A DNA stretch of 64,000 nt. Source: Thiopseudomonas acetoxidans. Its GTDB lineage: Bacteria > Pseudomonadota > Gammaproteobacteria > Pseudomonadales > Pseudomonadaceae. Below the pieces are notes generated by a model. The model did not search any database. It saw nothing but the letters and a program-made list of their open reading frames with translations, and had not been told where the DNA came from. Shown here one piece after another: positions 34,855 through 44,096 of this stretch. Position numbers and translations under genes: made by a program. The stretch is taken from assembly GCF_030362935.1 (NCBI RefSeq), contig NZ_JAUCDY010000001.1:62001-126000 (forward strand), in the 5' to 3' direction. Positions within the stretch are counted from its first letter, which is position 1; each line of letters starts with the position of its first letter.

Positions 34855-37263
34855 TCAAAACAAGTCAATATAGCTGTCCTGTTTAAAGCTCGGTTGAATA
34901 GTACCTGGTGTGGTGAAGTTCGTGTCAAACTCTTCCATGCTGGGCGGCGTATCTTCCTCTTTAAATAATTCAAAGAAGCTCTCAGGTGTACCAGGTGGTG
35001 CAACCCGTCCGCTATGAGGGTCGATACGCAGCAAACTTAATCCGGTTGGTTCAGGCTGGTTGCTCATGGGTTTATCTGCCAGCGCTTGGCGGGTGTAATC
35101 AATCCAGATAGGCAAGGAAATACTGCTGCCATACTCATGGCGACCAAGACTGGCAGGCTGATCAAAACCGGACCACACAGAAGTAAGCAGATCATAGTTA
35201 TAGCCAATAAACCAGCTATCAAAAGAGTCGTTTGTAGTACCGGTTTTGCCAGCTAAATCAGTCCGGTTTAATGCCAGTGCGCGTCGGCCGGTCCCTCTTT
35301 TAATGACATCTTTTAGCACGTCCGTAATTAAGTATGCCGTACGTGGATCCAAAATGGGTTCAGCTAGGTTAATTGGCGGCACTTCGGCGACTGAATCCTC
35401 TTGGGCGTTAGCGGCTAGTTCTTGCTGCAGAAGTTTAGCCTGCCTTGGAGTAACGCTAGGGGCTGCTTGGAAAATATTTTGTCCGTTACGATCATACACT
35501 TTGTCGATCAAGTAAGGTTTGATTTTATAGCCGCCATTGGCGAAGGTAGCCCAAGCTGCAGTTAAATCCATAGGTACCAAGCTTGCTGAGCCTAATGATA
35601 AGGAAAGGTTGGGCGGTAAGCTAGACTCGCTGAGGCCGAAGCGACTGATGTATTGGCGTGCATAGGGAATACCAATATCTTGCAGTATGCGAATGGAAAC
35701 AATATTGCGTGAACGATATAAGGCCTCACGTACCCTGATCGGACCTAGGAAAGTATCGTTGTCATTTTTGGGTCGCCATACCTCTTTCATGCCCGGCTCA
35801 AATATTTCAATAGGTGCATCATTGACAAGTGTGGCAGTAGTATAGCCGGCATCCAGCGCTGCGCTATAAATGAAGGGTTTAAAGCTGGAGCCGGGTTGGC
35901 GTTGTGCTTGGGTCGCTCGGTTGTAATGGCTTTGCTCGAAGGCCACGCCGCCCACCAAAGCCTGAATAGAACCGCTGTGTGGATTTAAACTAATTAAAGA
36001 GGCTTGTATTTTAGGAACCTGCGAAAAAGCATAGCTGCCATCATCAGTTAAGATCACGCGTATGAGATCGCCTACCTTAACTACATCAGCAGGTTTTTTA
36101 GGTGTTGCACCGCGGCTGTTGTTGCTTAAGAACGGAGCCGCCCAGCGCATGCTTGTCCATGGTATGGCTTGTTCTACGCCATTGGCCAGTAAGACGGCGA
36201 TGCTATCCGTATCAACTTGCTTAACGATTGCCGGAAGAAACTGGTTATACCGTCTTGTGTTGGCTAACGTTGAGAGCCATTGCTCGGGGTTGGCTACATG
36301 CTTTTCAGCGCCGCGATATCCATGACGACGGTCATAATCCGTTAAGCCATTAAATACGGCATTTTGAGCATGATTTTGTAGCTCAGCAGACATGGTTGTA
36401 ATTACATTCAAGCCGTCAGTGTAAGCATTGCTGCCATACAGGCTTACCATTTCTAGTCGCGCCATCTCGGCTATATAGGGTGCGTAAGCGTCAGGGGCGC
36501 GGATATGCAGTTTCGCGTTCAGCGGCTCGTTAATGGCTTGCTCATACTGCTCTTGAGTGATACGCCCTAGTTTGAGCATACGCCCAAGGATCCAGTCGCG
36601 TCGCTCCATGCTGCGCGCTGGGTTGGCAATAGGGTTGTAACGTGATGGTGCCTTGGGCAGTCCAGCGATCATGGCCATTTGGGCCAAACTTAACTCGTGA
36701 ATGGATTTGCCATAATAAACATTTGCCGCGGCTTCAATGCCATAAGCGCGATTGCCTAGGTATATTTTATTGACATAAAGCTCTAGTATTTCTTCCTTAC
36801 TTAGTTCACGCTCTATCTGCAGCGCTAATAGGATTTCATTGGCTTTGCGTGAAAAACTGCGCTCGCTGGTGAGGAAAAAATTCTTTGCCACTTGCATGGT
36901 GATGGTGCTGCCACCCGTTTGAATACGACCGGATTTTAAGATTTGAGCAGCAGCGCGCATCAAACTACCGGGATCAACGCCATAATGATTGGCAAAGTTG
37001 TCATCTTCAGCAGAAAGCAGTGCATGAATAAATTCTTGCGGCACATCTGCAAAGGGAATGGGAGTGCGACGCATCTCACCGAACTCTTCGATGAGCATGG
37101 ATTCAGAGCTGTATACGCGTAAGGGTATTTGTAGCTCTACAGTACGCAGTGAGTCAACAGAAGGTAAATTGGGGCTGAGATATAAATAGGCGCCAGTTAA
37201 ACTGAGTACTGCTCCGCAAATCGTGGCAATGATTAATGCAATAACTGATTTTAGAAAAAGCAT
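34855..37263 (-). CDS. mrcA: Penicillin-binding protein 1A (bifunctional transglycosylase/transpeptidase)
   Basis: 802 residues from ATG 37263, where the signal-anchor segment LFLKSVIALIIATICGAVL begins as in Pseudomonas PBP1A; a longer frame adds 25 unlikely residues. It polymerises and cross-links peptidoglycan in the periplasm. The glycosyltransferase motif SAEDDNFANHYGVD (catalytic Glu), an OB-like insert (about 320-420) and the transpeptidase SxxK in PGSSFKPF, SRN, and KTGTTN are all present. Divergent from pilM, with a shared 185-base control region. Confidence 0.95.
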   Translation of the reverse strand: MLFLKSVIALIIATICGAVLSLTGAYLYLSPNLPSVDSLRTVELQIPLRVYSSESMLIEEFGEMRRTPIPFADVPQEFIHALLSAEDDNFANHYGVDPGSLMRAAAQILKSGRIQTGGSTITMQVAKNFFLTSERSFSRKANEILLALQIERELSKEEILELYVNKIYLGNRAYGIEAAANVYYGKSIHELSLAQMAMIAGLPKAPSRYNPIANPARSMERRDWILGRMLKLGRITQEQYEQAINEPLNAKLHIRAPDAYAPYIAEMARLEMVSLYGSNAYTDGLNVITTMSAELQNHAQNAVFNGLTDYDRRHGYRGAEKHVANPEQWLSTLANTRRYNQFLPAIVKQVDTDSIAVLLANGVEQAIPWTSMRWAAPFLSNNSRGATPKKPADVVKVGDLIRVILTDDGSYAFSQVPKIQASLISLNPHSGSIQALVGGVAFEQSHYNRATQAQRQPGSSFKPFIYSAALDAGYTTATLVNDAPIEIFEPGMKEVWRPKNDNDTFLGPIRVREALYRSRNIVSIRILQDIGIPYARQYISRFGLSESSLPPNLSLSLGSASLVPMDLTAAWATFANGGYKIKPYLIDKVYDRNGQNIFQAAPSVTPRQAKLLQQELAANAQEDSVAEVPPINLAEPILDPRTAYLITDVLKDVIKRGTGRRALALNRTDLAGKTGTTNDSFDSWFIGYNYDLLTSVWSGFDQPASLGRHEYGSSISLPIWIDYTRQALADKPMSNQPEPTGLSLLRIDPHSGRVAPPGTPESFFELFKEEDTPPSMEEFDTNFTTPGTIQPSFKQDSYIDLF

Positions 37264-37448
37264 CAAGATGGTGGGATTCCCAAGACAAATTAAGGAGTTA
37301 GAAAAATAAATGGAAATGATAGATTCAATAGGCCACATTATAAGCGTTTTTTTTGCTTAGAAGCTATTTGCGATTCAAGCAAGAGTGTTATTTAATGTGA
37401 AAAACCATAAAACGTCTGTAAGTGACGGATGCTGATAGGAATTCGGTT

Positions 37449-38510
37449 GTGCTAGGGCTCTTCAAAAAGAAATCGAATATGCTACTGGGGATCGATATAA
37501 GCTCGACCTCGGTAAAACTCATCGAACTAAGTCGCTCAGGTGGTCGCTATAAAGTAGAGGCCTACGCTGTTGAGCCGCTTCCACCCAATGCTGTTGTTGA
37601 GAAAAATATTGCCGAACTTGAGGTCGTAGGTCAGGTAATTACAAGGCTCATTGCCAAATCTAGAACTACGCTTAAACAAGCTGCGGTAGCAGTGTCTGGT
37701 TCCGCCGTGATCACCAAGCAAATTCAGATGGAGTCTGGCTTATCTGATGATGAGTTGGAAACGCAGCTTAAAATCGAAGCTGACCAGTATATCCCCTACC
37801 CAATAGAAGAAGTAGCAATTGATTTTGAGGTGCTAGGTCCTTCAGGGGTTGCAGGACGGGATAATGTTTTGCTTGCTGCTTGCCGGAAAGAAAACGTTGA
37901 AGTGCGTGAAGCAGCTTTAGCGTTAGCCGGCCTAACCGCAAAAGTGGTTGAGGTTGAGGCTTATGCGCTGGAACGCTCTTTCCAGCTTGTATCTAACCAG
38001 TTAGCCGGTGGACGTGAAAACCTGACAGTTGCTGTAGTAGATATTGGTGCAACCATGACGACGCTAAGCATTATGCGTAACGGCACCACTATATATACGC
38101 GTGAGCAGGTCTTTGGCGGTAAACAGTTGACTGATGAGATACAGCGTAGATATGGATTGTCCGTCGAAGAAGCGGGTTTAGCTAAAAAGCAAGGCGGTTT
38201 GCCTGATGACTATGAGCTGGAAGTGCTAGAACCTTTCAAGGAGGGTGTCGTACAACAGATCTCACGCTCGCTGCAGTTTTTCTTTGCCGCAGGCCAGTAC
38301 TCGGAAGTTGACTACATCCTGTTAGCAGGAGGTACATCCTCAATTCCAAACCTTGATCGGCTAGTTCAGCAAAAACTAGGGACGCCCACCTTGGTGGCTA
38401 ACCCTTTTGCTGATATGTCGTTAAGTAATAAGGTTAATGCGGGTGCATTAGCAAGTGACGCACCTGCCTTGATGATTGCCTGTGGCTTAGCAATGAGGAG
38501 TTTTGACTAA
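37449..38510 (+). CDS. pilM: Type IV pilus inner-membrane platform protein PilM
   Basis: 353 residues from GTG 37449, with AGGA 8 bases upstream and the conserved N-terminus LGLFKKKS. PilM is an actin-like cytosolic ATP-binding protein that docks on the N-terminal tail of PilN; the nucleotide-binding GIDISSTSVKLIEL and VVDIGATMTTLSI motifs are visible. First gene of pilMNOPQ; ends with a 1-base overlap to pilN. Confidence 0.96.
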   Translation: MLGLFKKKSNMLLGIDISSTSVKLIELSRSGGRYKVEAYAVEPLPPNAVVEKNIAELEVVGQVITRLIAKSRTTLKQAAVAVSGSAVITKQIQMESGLSDDELETQLKIEADQYIPYPIEEVAIDFEVLGPSGVAGRDNVLLAACRKENVEVREAALALAGLTAKVVEVEAYALERSFQLVSNQLAGGRENLTVAVVDIGATMTTLSIMRNGTTIYTREQVFGGKQLTDEIQRRYGLSVEEAGLAKKQGGLPDDYELEVLEPFKEGVVQQISRSLQFFFAAGQYSEVDYILLAGGTSSIPNLDRLVQQKLGTPTLVANPFADMSLSNKVNAGALASDAPALMIACGLAMRSFD

Positions 38511-39085
38511 TGACACAGATTAACTTATTGCCTTGGCGTGAAAAGTTACGTGAAGAACGCAAACAACGCTTTTTCGTGCTTTTAGTGGTTGTTTTGCTAC
38601 TTGCTGTGGGTGTTATATTTTTGGCTAGCCAGTACTTTAATTCAGCGATTGAGAATCAGCAGGCACGTAACAACTTTATTCGCGCCGAAAATACCGCACT
38701 AGATGCACGGATCAAGGAAATCAGTGAACTAAAAACACGTCGCCAACAGCTGATCGAGCGAATGAAGATCATTCAGGATTTGCAGGGTAATCGTCCGATT
38801 GTGTCGCGAATTTTCGACCAGATTGTACGCACCATCCCTGATGGCGTCTATTTTACCTCTCTCAAGCTCACAGGCAAAACTGTTGCCATTGAAGGCGAGG
38901 CGGAAAGTAACAGCTTGGTTTCTAATTTAATGCGAAATCAGGATGCTTCTGAGTGGCTGACAGCACCTAATTTAACTGAGGTGAAAGCGGTTTCCGCAGA
39001 TAATACTGACCAAACAAGTCGCTTTAAGATGACTGTGCAGCAAACTAAGCCGGCGGATGAAAGCAAGCAAGGAGCGAGAAAATGA
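38510..39085 (+). CDS. pilN: Type IV pilus assembly protein PilN
   Basis: 191-residue bitopic inner-membrane protein. The cytosolic INLLPWREKLREER motif that binds PilM is at residues 4-17, followed by one TM segment (about 22-43), a coiled coil and a periplasmic ferredoxin-like domain. Pairs with PilO; overlaps pilO by 4 bases. Confidence 0.95.
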   Translation: MTQINLLPWREKLREERKQRFFVLLVVVLLLAVGVIFLASQYFNSAIENQQARNNFIRAENTALDARIKEISELKTRRQQLIERMKIIQDLQGNRPIVSRIFDQIVRTIPDGVYFTSLKLTGKTVAIEGEAESNSLVSNLMRNQDASEWLTAPNLTEVKAVSADNTDQTSRFKMTVQQTKPADESKQGARK

Positions 39086-39705
39086 GCTTTATGGATTCCT
39101 TGAAAAGCCTAAAACAGGTCGATTTTAATGAGCTTGATGTTAATAATATTGGCTCATGGCCTGCAGCTGTCCGCGCATTAGCCTGTATTATTATATTTAT
39201 TGCGGTGCTTGCATTAGGTTATTTTTTCTACCTAACTGATTTGCAAGAAGATCTTGAGCGTCACCAGCGTGAAGAAGTTACGTTAAAAGAACAGTTCACC
39301 AGCAAGGTGAGGCAAGCAGCCAACCTCAGTGCCTACAAAGAACAAATGGTGCTCATGGAAGCTTCTTTTGATGCATTACTGAAGCAGTTGCCCAGTGATA
39401 CCGAGGTGCCGGGATTGCTGGAGGACATCACTAGTGCGGGTTTGAACTCGGGATTGGAGTTTGAGGAAATTAAACTTCAACCTGAAGTGGAGCAGCAGTT
39501 TTATATTGAGTTACCGATTCAGGTTAAGGTTTATGGTGGCTACCATGAGCTGGCAACCTTTGTGAGTGCGGTAGCCAGTATGCCGCGTATTGTCACCTTG
39601 CATGACTTCAGTATTGAGCCAGCTAAAGCAGGGAGCAGCTCACGATTGGTAATGAGTATTCTGGTGAAAACCTATAGATATAAAGATCAGCAGGGGGCTA
39701 AGTAA
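39082..39705 (+). CDS. pilO: Type IV pilus assembly protein PilO
   Basis: 207 residues: short cytosolic N-terminus, one TM segment (about 30-50), coiled coil and periplasmic domain with family motif PSDTEVPGLLEDIT. Forms the alignment subcomplex with PilN and PilP that links the inner-membrane motor to the PilQ secretin. Overlaps both neighbours. Confidence 0.95.
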   Translation: MSFMDSLKSLKQVDFNELDVNNIGSWPAAVRALACIIIFIAVLALGYFFYLTDLQEDLERHQREEVTLKEQFTSKVRQAANLSAYKEQMVLMEASFDALLKQLPSDTEVPGLLEDITSAGLNSGLEFEEIKLQPEVEQQFYIELPIQVKVYGGYHELATFVSAVASMPRIVTLHDFSIEPAKAGSSSRLVMSILVKTYRYKDQQGAK

Positions 39706-40229
39706 TGAAGTACGCGCGTTACCTTTTAATAGCGACGTTAGCATCAGCTTTGCTTGGTTGTGACTCAGGTGAGCACGCTGATTTGCAAGCATTTATGGAT
39801 GAGGTTCGTGCTCAGCCAAGAGGTAGAATTGAACCTATGCCCGAAGAAGTGGTGTATGAGCCTTTTACCTATGCAGCAGCAAGTTTGCGTAGTCCATTTC
39901 AACCCCCGGTTAAACTAGAGCAGGCGCAGCGAGAGCGTGGCCGTACCGATTTAAAACCTGATGAAACCAGGGTCAAGCAGTTTTTGGAAGGCTTTAATAT
40001 AGAGACCTTTGTAATGGTGGGGACCTTAGCCAATAAAGATGGCTTGTATGCGTTAATACGCGGCGGTGATGGTGTGCATCGTGTGCGCGCTGGTGATTAC
40101 CTTGGGCGTAACCATGGCCGTATTGTTGATATTAATGCCGATGCAGTCGAGGTGGTGGAGATTGTGCCAGATGGCGAAGGTGGCTGGCTGGAACGGCCTA
40201 GAACATTGATGTTGCAGGAGCGCTCTTGA
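39705..40229 (+). CDS. pilP: Type IV pilus lipoprotein PilP
   Basis: 174 residues with a lipoprotein signal peptide (LLGC, Cys19). The unstructured N-terminal part interacts with PilN/PilO and the C-terminal beta domain (about 90-165, FVMVGTLANKDGLYALIRGGDGVHRV) contacts PilQ. Overlaps pilO by 1 base. Confidence 0.95.
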   Translation: MKYARYLLIATLASALLGCDSGEHADLQAFMDEVRAQPRGRIEPMPEEVVYEPFTYAAASLRSPFQPPVKLEQAQRERGRTDLKPDETRVKQFLEGFNIETFVMVGTLANKDGLYALIRGGDGVHRVRAGDYLGRNHGRIVDINADAVEVVEIVPDGEGGWLERPRTLMLQERS

Positions 40230-40242
40230 AGTGGAACAGATT

Positions 40243-42405
40243 ATGAAAACTAACCGGAACACTCAACGGAATTGGACAATGAAAAGAAAAATTTCTCATA
40301 TTGCTTGCGCGTGGCTGTTGGCATTTGCTTCGCCAAGCATACTGGCAGCCGATTTAAATACGCTCGACGTATCAGCGTTGCCTGGTGATAAGGTAGAGCT
40401 AAAGCTCACCTTTGATGAGCCTATTGATATGCCAAGAGGTTATACCATTGAGCAGCCGGCTAGAATTGCATTGGATTTGCCAGGTGTTAGTAGCAAACTA
40501 AAAAGCAAAAGTCGTGAGTTAGGCTCCGGTAACGCGCGAAGCCTGACCGTGGTTGAGGCGCAGGGTCGTACGCGTTTAATCATTAATTTAACCCAACTCA
40601 CGAGTTACGACACCCGTATCGACGGTAATAATTTATATGTTGTTGTGGGTGAAGGGTTAACCAACACTGCTGCAACTAATGCGCCTAAGCAAATCGTTAA
40701 ACAGCAGAAGCAAACTGCTGCGGTGAAGGGTATCAAAGGTATCGACTTTCAACGTGGCGAACAGGGCGAAGGTAATGTTGTCATAGAGCTGGCAGATACC
40801 GCAGCAAACCCTGATATTCAAGAGCAGGGTGGTAAAATTAACCTGTTCTTCGCACGTACGCAGCTACCTGAAGAGTTGCGTTTACGCTTGGATGTAAAGG
40901 ATTTCGCTACCCCAGTAAACTATGTTAATGCGACTGAAAAGTCTGGTGGAGCATCCATTGTCATTGAGCCATCCGGTACGTATGACTATTTGGCGTACCA
41001 GACAGATAACAAACTAACTATTAGCGTTAAGCCGATTACAAAAGCAGAGCAGGAACGACGTAATGCCGACCGTTTTGCGTATACAGGCGAGAAACTGTCG
41101 CTTAACTTCCAAGACATCGATGTGCGTTCCGTGCTGCAGTTAATAGCTGATTTCACTGATTTGAACTTAGTAGCCAGTGATACAGTGCAAGGCAATATTA
41201 CTTTACGTTTGCAAAACGTTCCTTGGGATCAGGCGCTTGACCTAGTATTGAAAACCAAGGGTTTGGATAAGCGTAAAGTCGGTAACGTATTGCTGGTTGC
41301 GCCCGCTGCAGAAATTGCAGAGCGTGAGCGCCAAGAGTTAGAGTCACAACAGCAAATTGCCGAGCTAGCGCCGTTACGCCGTGAACTTATTCAGGTTAAT
41401 TACGCGAAAGCATCCCAAATGGCAGCACTCTTCCAGCAGGTGACTAGTGGACAGGGAACTGAGCGAGGCTCCATCACAGTCGATGAGCGCACCAACAGTA
41501 TTATTGCTTACCAAACCCAAGAGCGCTTGGATGAGCTGCGCCGCATTGTTGTACAGCTTGATATTCCAATGCGTCAGGTTATGATCGAGGCGCGTATAGT
41601 TGAAGCGGATGTTGGTTATGACAAAAGCTTAGGTGTTCGTTGGGGTGGAAACCTGTGGGCCGCCAACGGCAGCAAGTGGAACGCTTGGGGCAAAAATGGC
41701 AACCTGGGTGTGGCTGATGACCCGAATGCAAGAGGTCAGTTTGGTGATGACGATTATATTGCATCTAGACAGGTAGGGCGCTTTCCAGGTATTCCTGAAG
41801 TACCACTAAACAGCCCCTTTGTTGATTTAGCAGCAAATGGTTCAACCTCAGGCATAGGGCTTGGTTTTATTACCAATAACGCCATCTTAGACTTGCAGTT
41901 GTCTGCTATGGAGAAATCCGGTCATGGTGAAGTTGTTTCCCAGCCTAAGGTAGTTACCTCAGATAAAGAAACCGCCAAAATCATGAAGGGTTCAGAGATT
42001 CCTTATCAGGAAGCCAGTTCAAGTGGTGCAACCAGCACCTCGTTTAAAGAGGCGGTACTCTCCCTTGAAGTGACGCCGCAAATCACACCTGATAATCGTA
42101 TTATTATGGATGTGAAGGTCACCAAGGACGAGCCTGATTTTGCTAATGCAATTGATGGTGTGCCATCACTTAAGAAAAACGAAGTGAATGCAAAAGTACT
42201 GGTGTCGGACGGTGAGACCATTGTTATTGGCGGTGTATTCTCTAACGCGCAGATCAAAACTGTAGAGAAAGTCCCCTTCTTAGGTGACGTGCCTTTTGTT
42301 GGTCGTCTATTCAAGCGTGACTTTGTTCAGGATAATAAAAGCGAGCTGCTAATTTTTATTACGCCGCGCATTATGAACAATCAAGCAGTTAGTCTGAATT
42401 ATTAA
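40243..42405 (+). CDS. pilQ: Type IV pilus secretin PilQ
   Basis: 720 residues from ATG 40243, which has GGA 8 bases upstream; GTG 40231 or ATG 40279 (directly before the signal-peptide-like MKRKISHIACAWLL) are possible. It forms the outer-membrane pore for the pilus. AMIN-type peptidoglycan-binding domains (about 40-270), secretin N domains and the C-terminal secretin channel (IEARIVEADVGYDKSLGVRWGG; SELLIFITPRI) are seen. Overlaps aroK by 1 base. Confidence 0.96.
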   Translation: MKTNRNTQRNWTMKRKISHIACAWLLAFASPSILAADLNTLDVSALPGDKVELKLTFDEPIDMPRGYTIEQPARIALDLPGVSSKLKSKSRELGSGNARSLTVVEAQGRTRLIINLTQLTSYDTRIDGNNLYVVVGEGLTNTAATNAPKQIVKQQKQTAAVKGIKGIDFQRGEQGEGNVVIELADTAANPDIQEQGGKINLFFARTQLPEELRLRLDVKDFATPVNYVNATEKSGGASIVIEPSGTYDYLAYQTDNKLTISVKPITKAEQERRNADRFAYTGEKLSLNFQDIDVRSVLQLIADFTDLNLVASDTVQGNITLRLQNVPWDQALDLVLKTKGLDKRKVGNVLLVAPAAEIAERERQELESQQQIAELAPLRRELIQVNYAKASQMAALFQQVTSGQGTERGSITVDERTNSIIAYQTQERLDELRRIVVQLDIPMRQVMIEARIVEADVGYDKSLGVRWGGNLWAANGSKWNAWGKNGNLGVADDPNARGQFGDDDYIASRQVGRFPGIPEVPLNSPFVDLAANGSTSGIGLGFITNNAILDLQLSAMEKSGHGEVVSQPKVVTSDKETAKIMKGSEIPYQEASSSGATSTSFKEAVLSLEVTPQITPDNRIIMDVKVTKDEPDFANAIDGVPSLKKNEVNAKVLVSDGETIVIGGVFSNAQIKTVEKVPFLGDVPFVGRLFKRDFVQDNKSELLIFITPRIMNNQAVSLNY

Positions 42406-42923
42406 TGCGATATAAAAATCTAACTCTAGTTGGCCCGATGGGAGCTGGTAAAAGCACCATCGGGCGTCTACTTGCTAGAGAGTTACAGCTGAGTTTCAAG
42501 GACTCGGATCGAGAAATTGAAGAGCGGACAGGCGCAAGCATTCCGCTCATTTTCGATCTTGAGGGCGAGGAAGGTTTCCGGATCAGGGAAGAGCAGGTTA
42601 TTGACGACCTGTTGCAAGAGCGTGGACTTATATTGGCTACTGGCGGCGGAGCAATTCTAAAGCCAGCCAATCGAAAAAGAATGTCTAGCAACAGCACGGT
42701 AATTTATCTGCATACCTCGGTAGAGCATCAGCTTGAACGTACCGCAAGAGACAAAAATAGACCCTTGCTGCAAACTGAAAACCCACGCAAAGTGTTAGAA
42801 AACCTGCTAAAAATCAGAGAACCCTTATACAGGGAGATTGCTGATATCATTATCGAAACTGATACGCGAGCGCCGCGATTAGTGGTGCAAGAAATTATTG
42901 ATCAGTTGACAGCATTAGTATGA
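42405..42923 (+). CDS. aroK: Shikimate kinase
   Basis: 172 residues. Phosphorylates shikimate at the 3-hydroxyl with ATP. Walker A GPMGAGKST (9-17), the shikimate-binding DSDREIEERTG (32-42) and TGGGAIL (80-86) are intact, as is the lid ARDKNRPLL. Starts inside the pilQ stop codon, the conserved pil-aro arrangement in gammaproteobacteria. Confidence 0.97.
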   Translation: MRYKNLTLVGPMGAGKSTIGRLLARELQLSFKDSDREIEERTGASIPLIFDLEGEEGFRIREEQVIDDLLQERGLILATGGGAILKPANRKRMSSNSTVIYLHTSVEHQLERTARDKNRPLLQTENPRKVLENLLKIREPLYREIADIIIETDTRAPRLVVQEIIDQLTALV

Positions 42924-42979
42924 TCTTGCGGTTTTGCTTATAATCCCAACAGTATCCACTGTGACTAAGTAGTAATGTT

Positions 42980-44083
42980 ATGCAAAAGCTTAAAGTAGAT
43001 CTCGCTGAGCGCAGCTATCCAATTTATATCGGCTCGAAACTATTAGATAGTCCAGAGTTGTATGCCCCGCACATCCAAGGGCAGCGTGTAGCCATTGTCA
43101 CCAACGAAACTATCGCGCCTCTTTATTTAGCGCGAGTTAAAGCAGCCTTAGCCGAGTATCAGGTAACAGAAATAATTTTGCCGGACGGTGAATCCTATAA
43201 AAACTGGCAAACGCTGCAACTTATATTTGATGCTTTACTACAAGAACAGCATGATCGTAAAACCACCATTATTGCTTTAGGTGGTGGTGTTATAGGCGAT
43301 ATGGCGGGTTTTGCTGCAGCCTGTTACCAGCGTGGTGTTAATTTTATTCAAGTACCTACTACGTTGCTCTCCCAAGTGGACTCCTCAGTAGGTGGCAAAA
43401 CAGGTATCAATCATCCGCTGGGAAAAAACATGGTCGGCGCTTTTTATCAGCCAAAAGCGGTAGTAATAGATACTCAAACACTTTCTACACTGCCCGAACG
43501 AGAGCTGACTGCGGGACTGGCTGAGGTTATTAAATACGGTTTTATTTATGACCCACAATTTTTGACTTGGCTGGAAGAAAATATTCACTTCATGTTACAG
43601 CTTGATGAGCAAGCCCTTAGTTATGCCATTAAGCGTTCTTGTGCGATAAAAGCCGAAGTGGTGGCGCAAGATGAGCGAGAATCCGGAATCAGAGCTATCT
43701 TGAATCTTGGGCATACTTTTGGTCATGCCATTGAGACAGAACAGGGTTACGGCAACTGGCTGCATGGCGAGGCGGTAGGTGCAGGCATGGTGATGGCTTT
43801 GTATATGTCCAAGCAGCTTGGCTGGATAACCGCTCAAGAGTTGCAGCGAGGCGTGACGTTATTGCAGACCGCTAAACTACCGGTTATTCCGCCGCCTAGC
43901 ATGCGTGCGCAAGATTATTTAACGCATATGGCCGTTGATAAAAAAGCTTTGGATGGGCAGATTCGCTTAGTGCTTTTGCAAGGGCTGGGGCGAGCAATCA
44001 TTACAGCAGACTATTCACGAGATTTATTAGAACAAGTTTTAAATACAGACTACAAAATTCTAGTAAACAATCACATTGCTTAA
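42980..44083 (+). CDS. aroB: 3-Dehydroquinate synthase
   Basis: 367 residues. Converts DAHP to 3-dehydroquinate, second step of the shikimate pathway, using NAD and zinc. GGGVIGDMAGFAAACYQRG (about 95-113), TTLLSQVDSSVGGKTG and the metal-binding NLGHTFGHAIE motif are present. Lies 56 bases after aroK and 13 bases before damX. Confidence 0.97.
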   Translation: MQKLKVDLAERSYPIYIGSKLLDSPELYAPHIQGQRVAIVTNETIAPLYLARVKAALAEYQVTEIILPDGESYKNWQTLQLIFDALLQEQHDRKTTIIALGGGVIGDMAGFAAACYQRGVNFIQVPTTLLSQVDSSVGGKTGINHPLGKNMVGAFYQPKAVVIDTQTLSTLPERELTAGLAEVIKYGFIYDPQFLTWLEENIHFMLQLDEQALSYAIKRSCAIKAEVVAQDERESGIRAILNLGHTFGHAIETEQGYGNWLHGEAVGAGMVMALYMSKQLGWITAQELQRGVTLLQTAKLPVIPPPSMRAQDYLTHMAVDKKALDGQIRLVLLQGLGRAIITADYSRDLLEQVLNTDYKILVNNHIA

Positions 44084-44096
44084 GCACGGAACAACG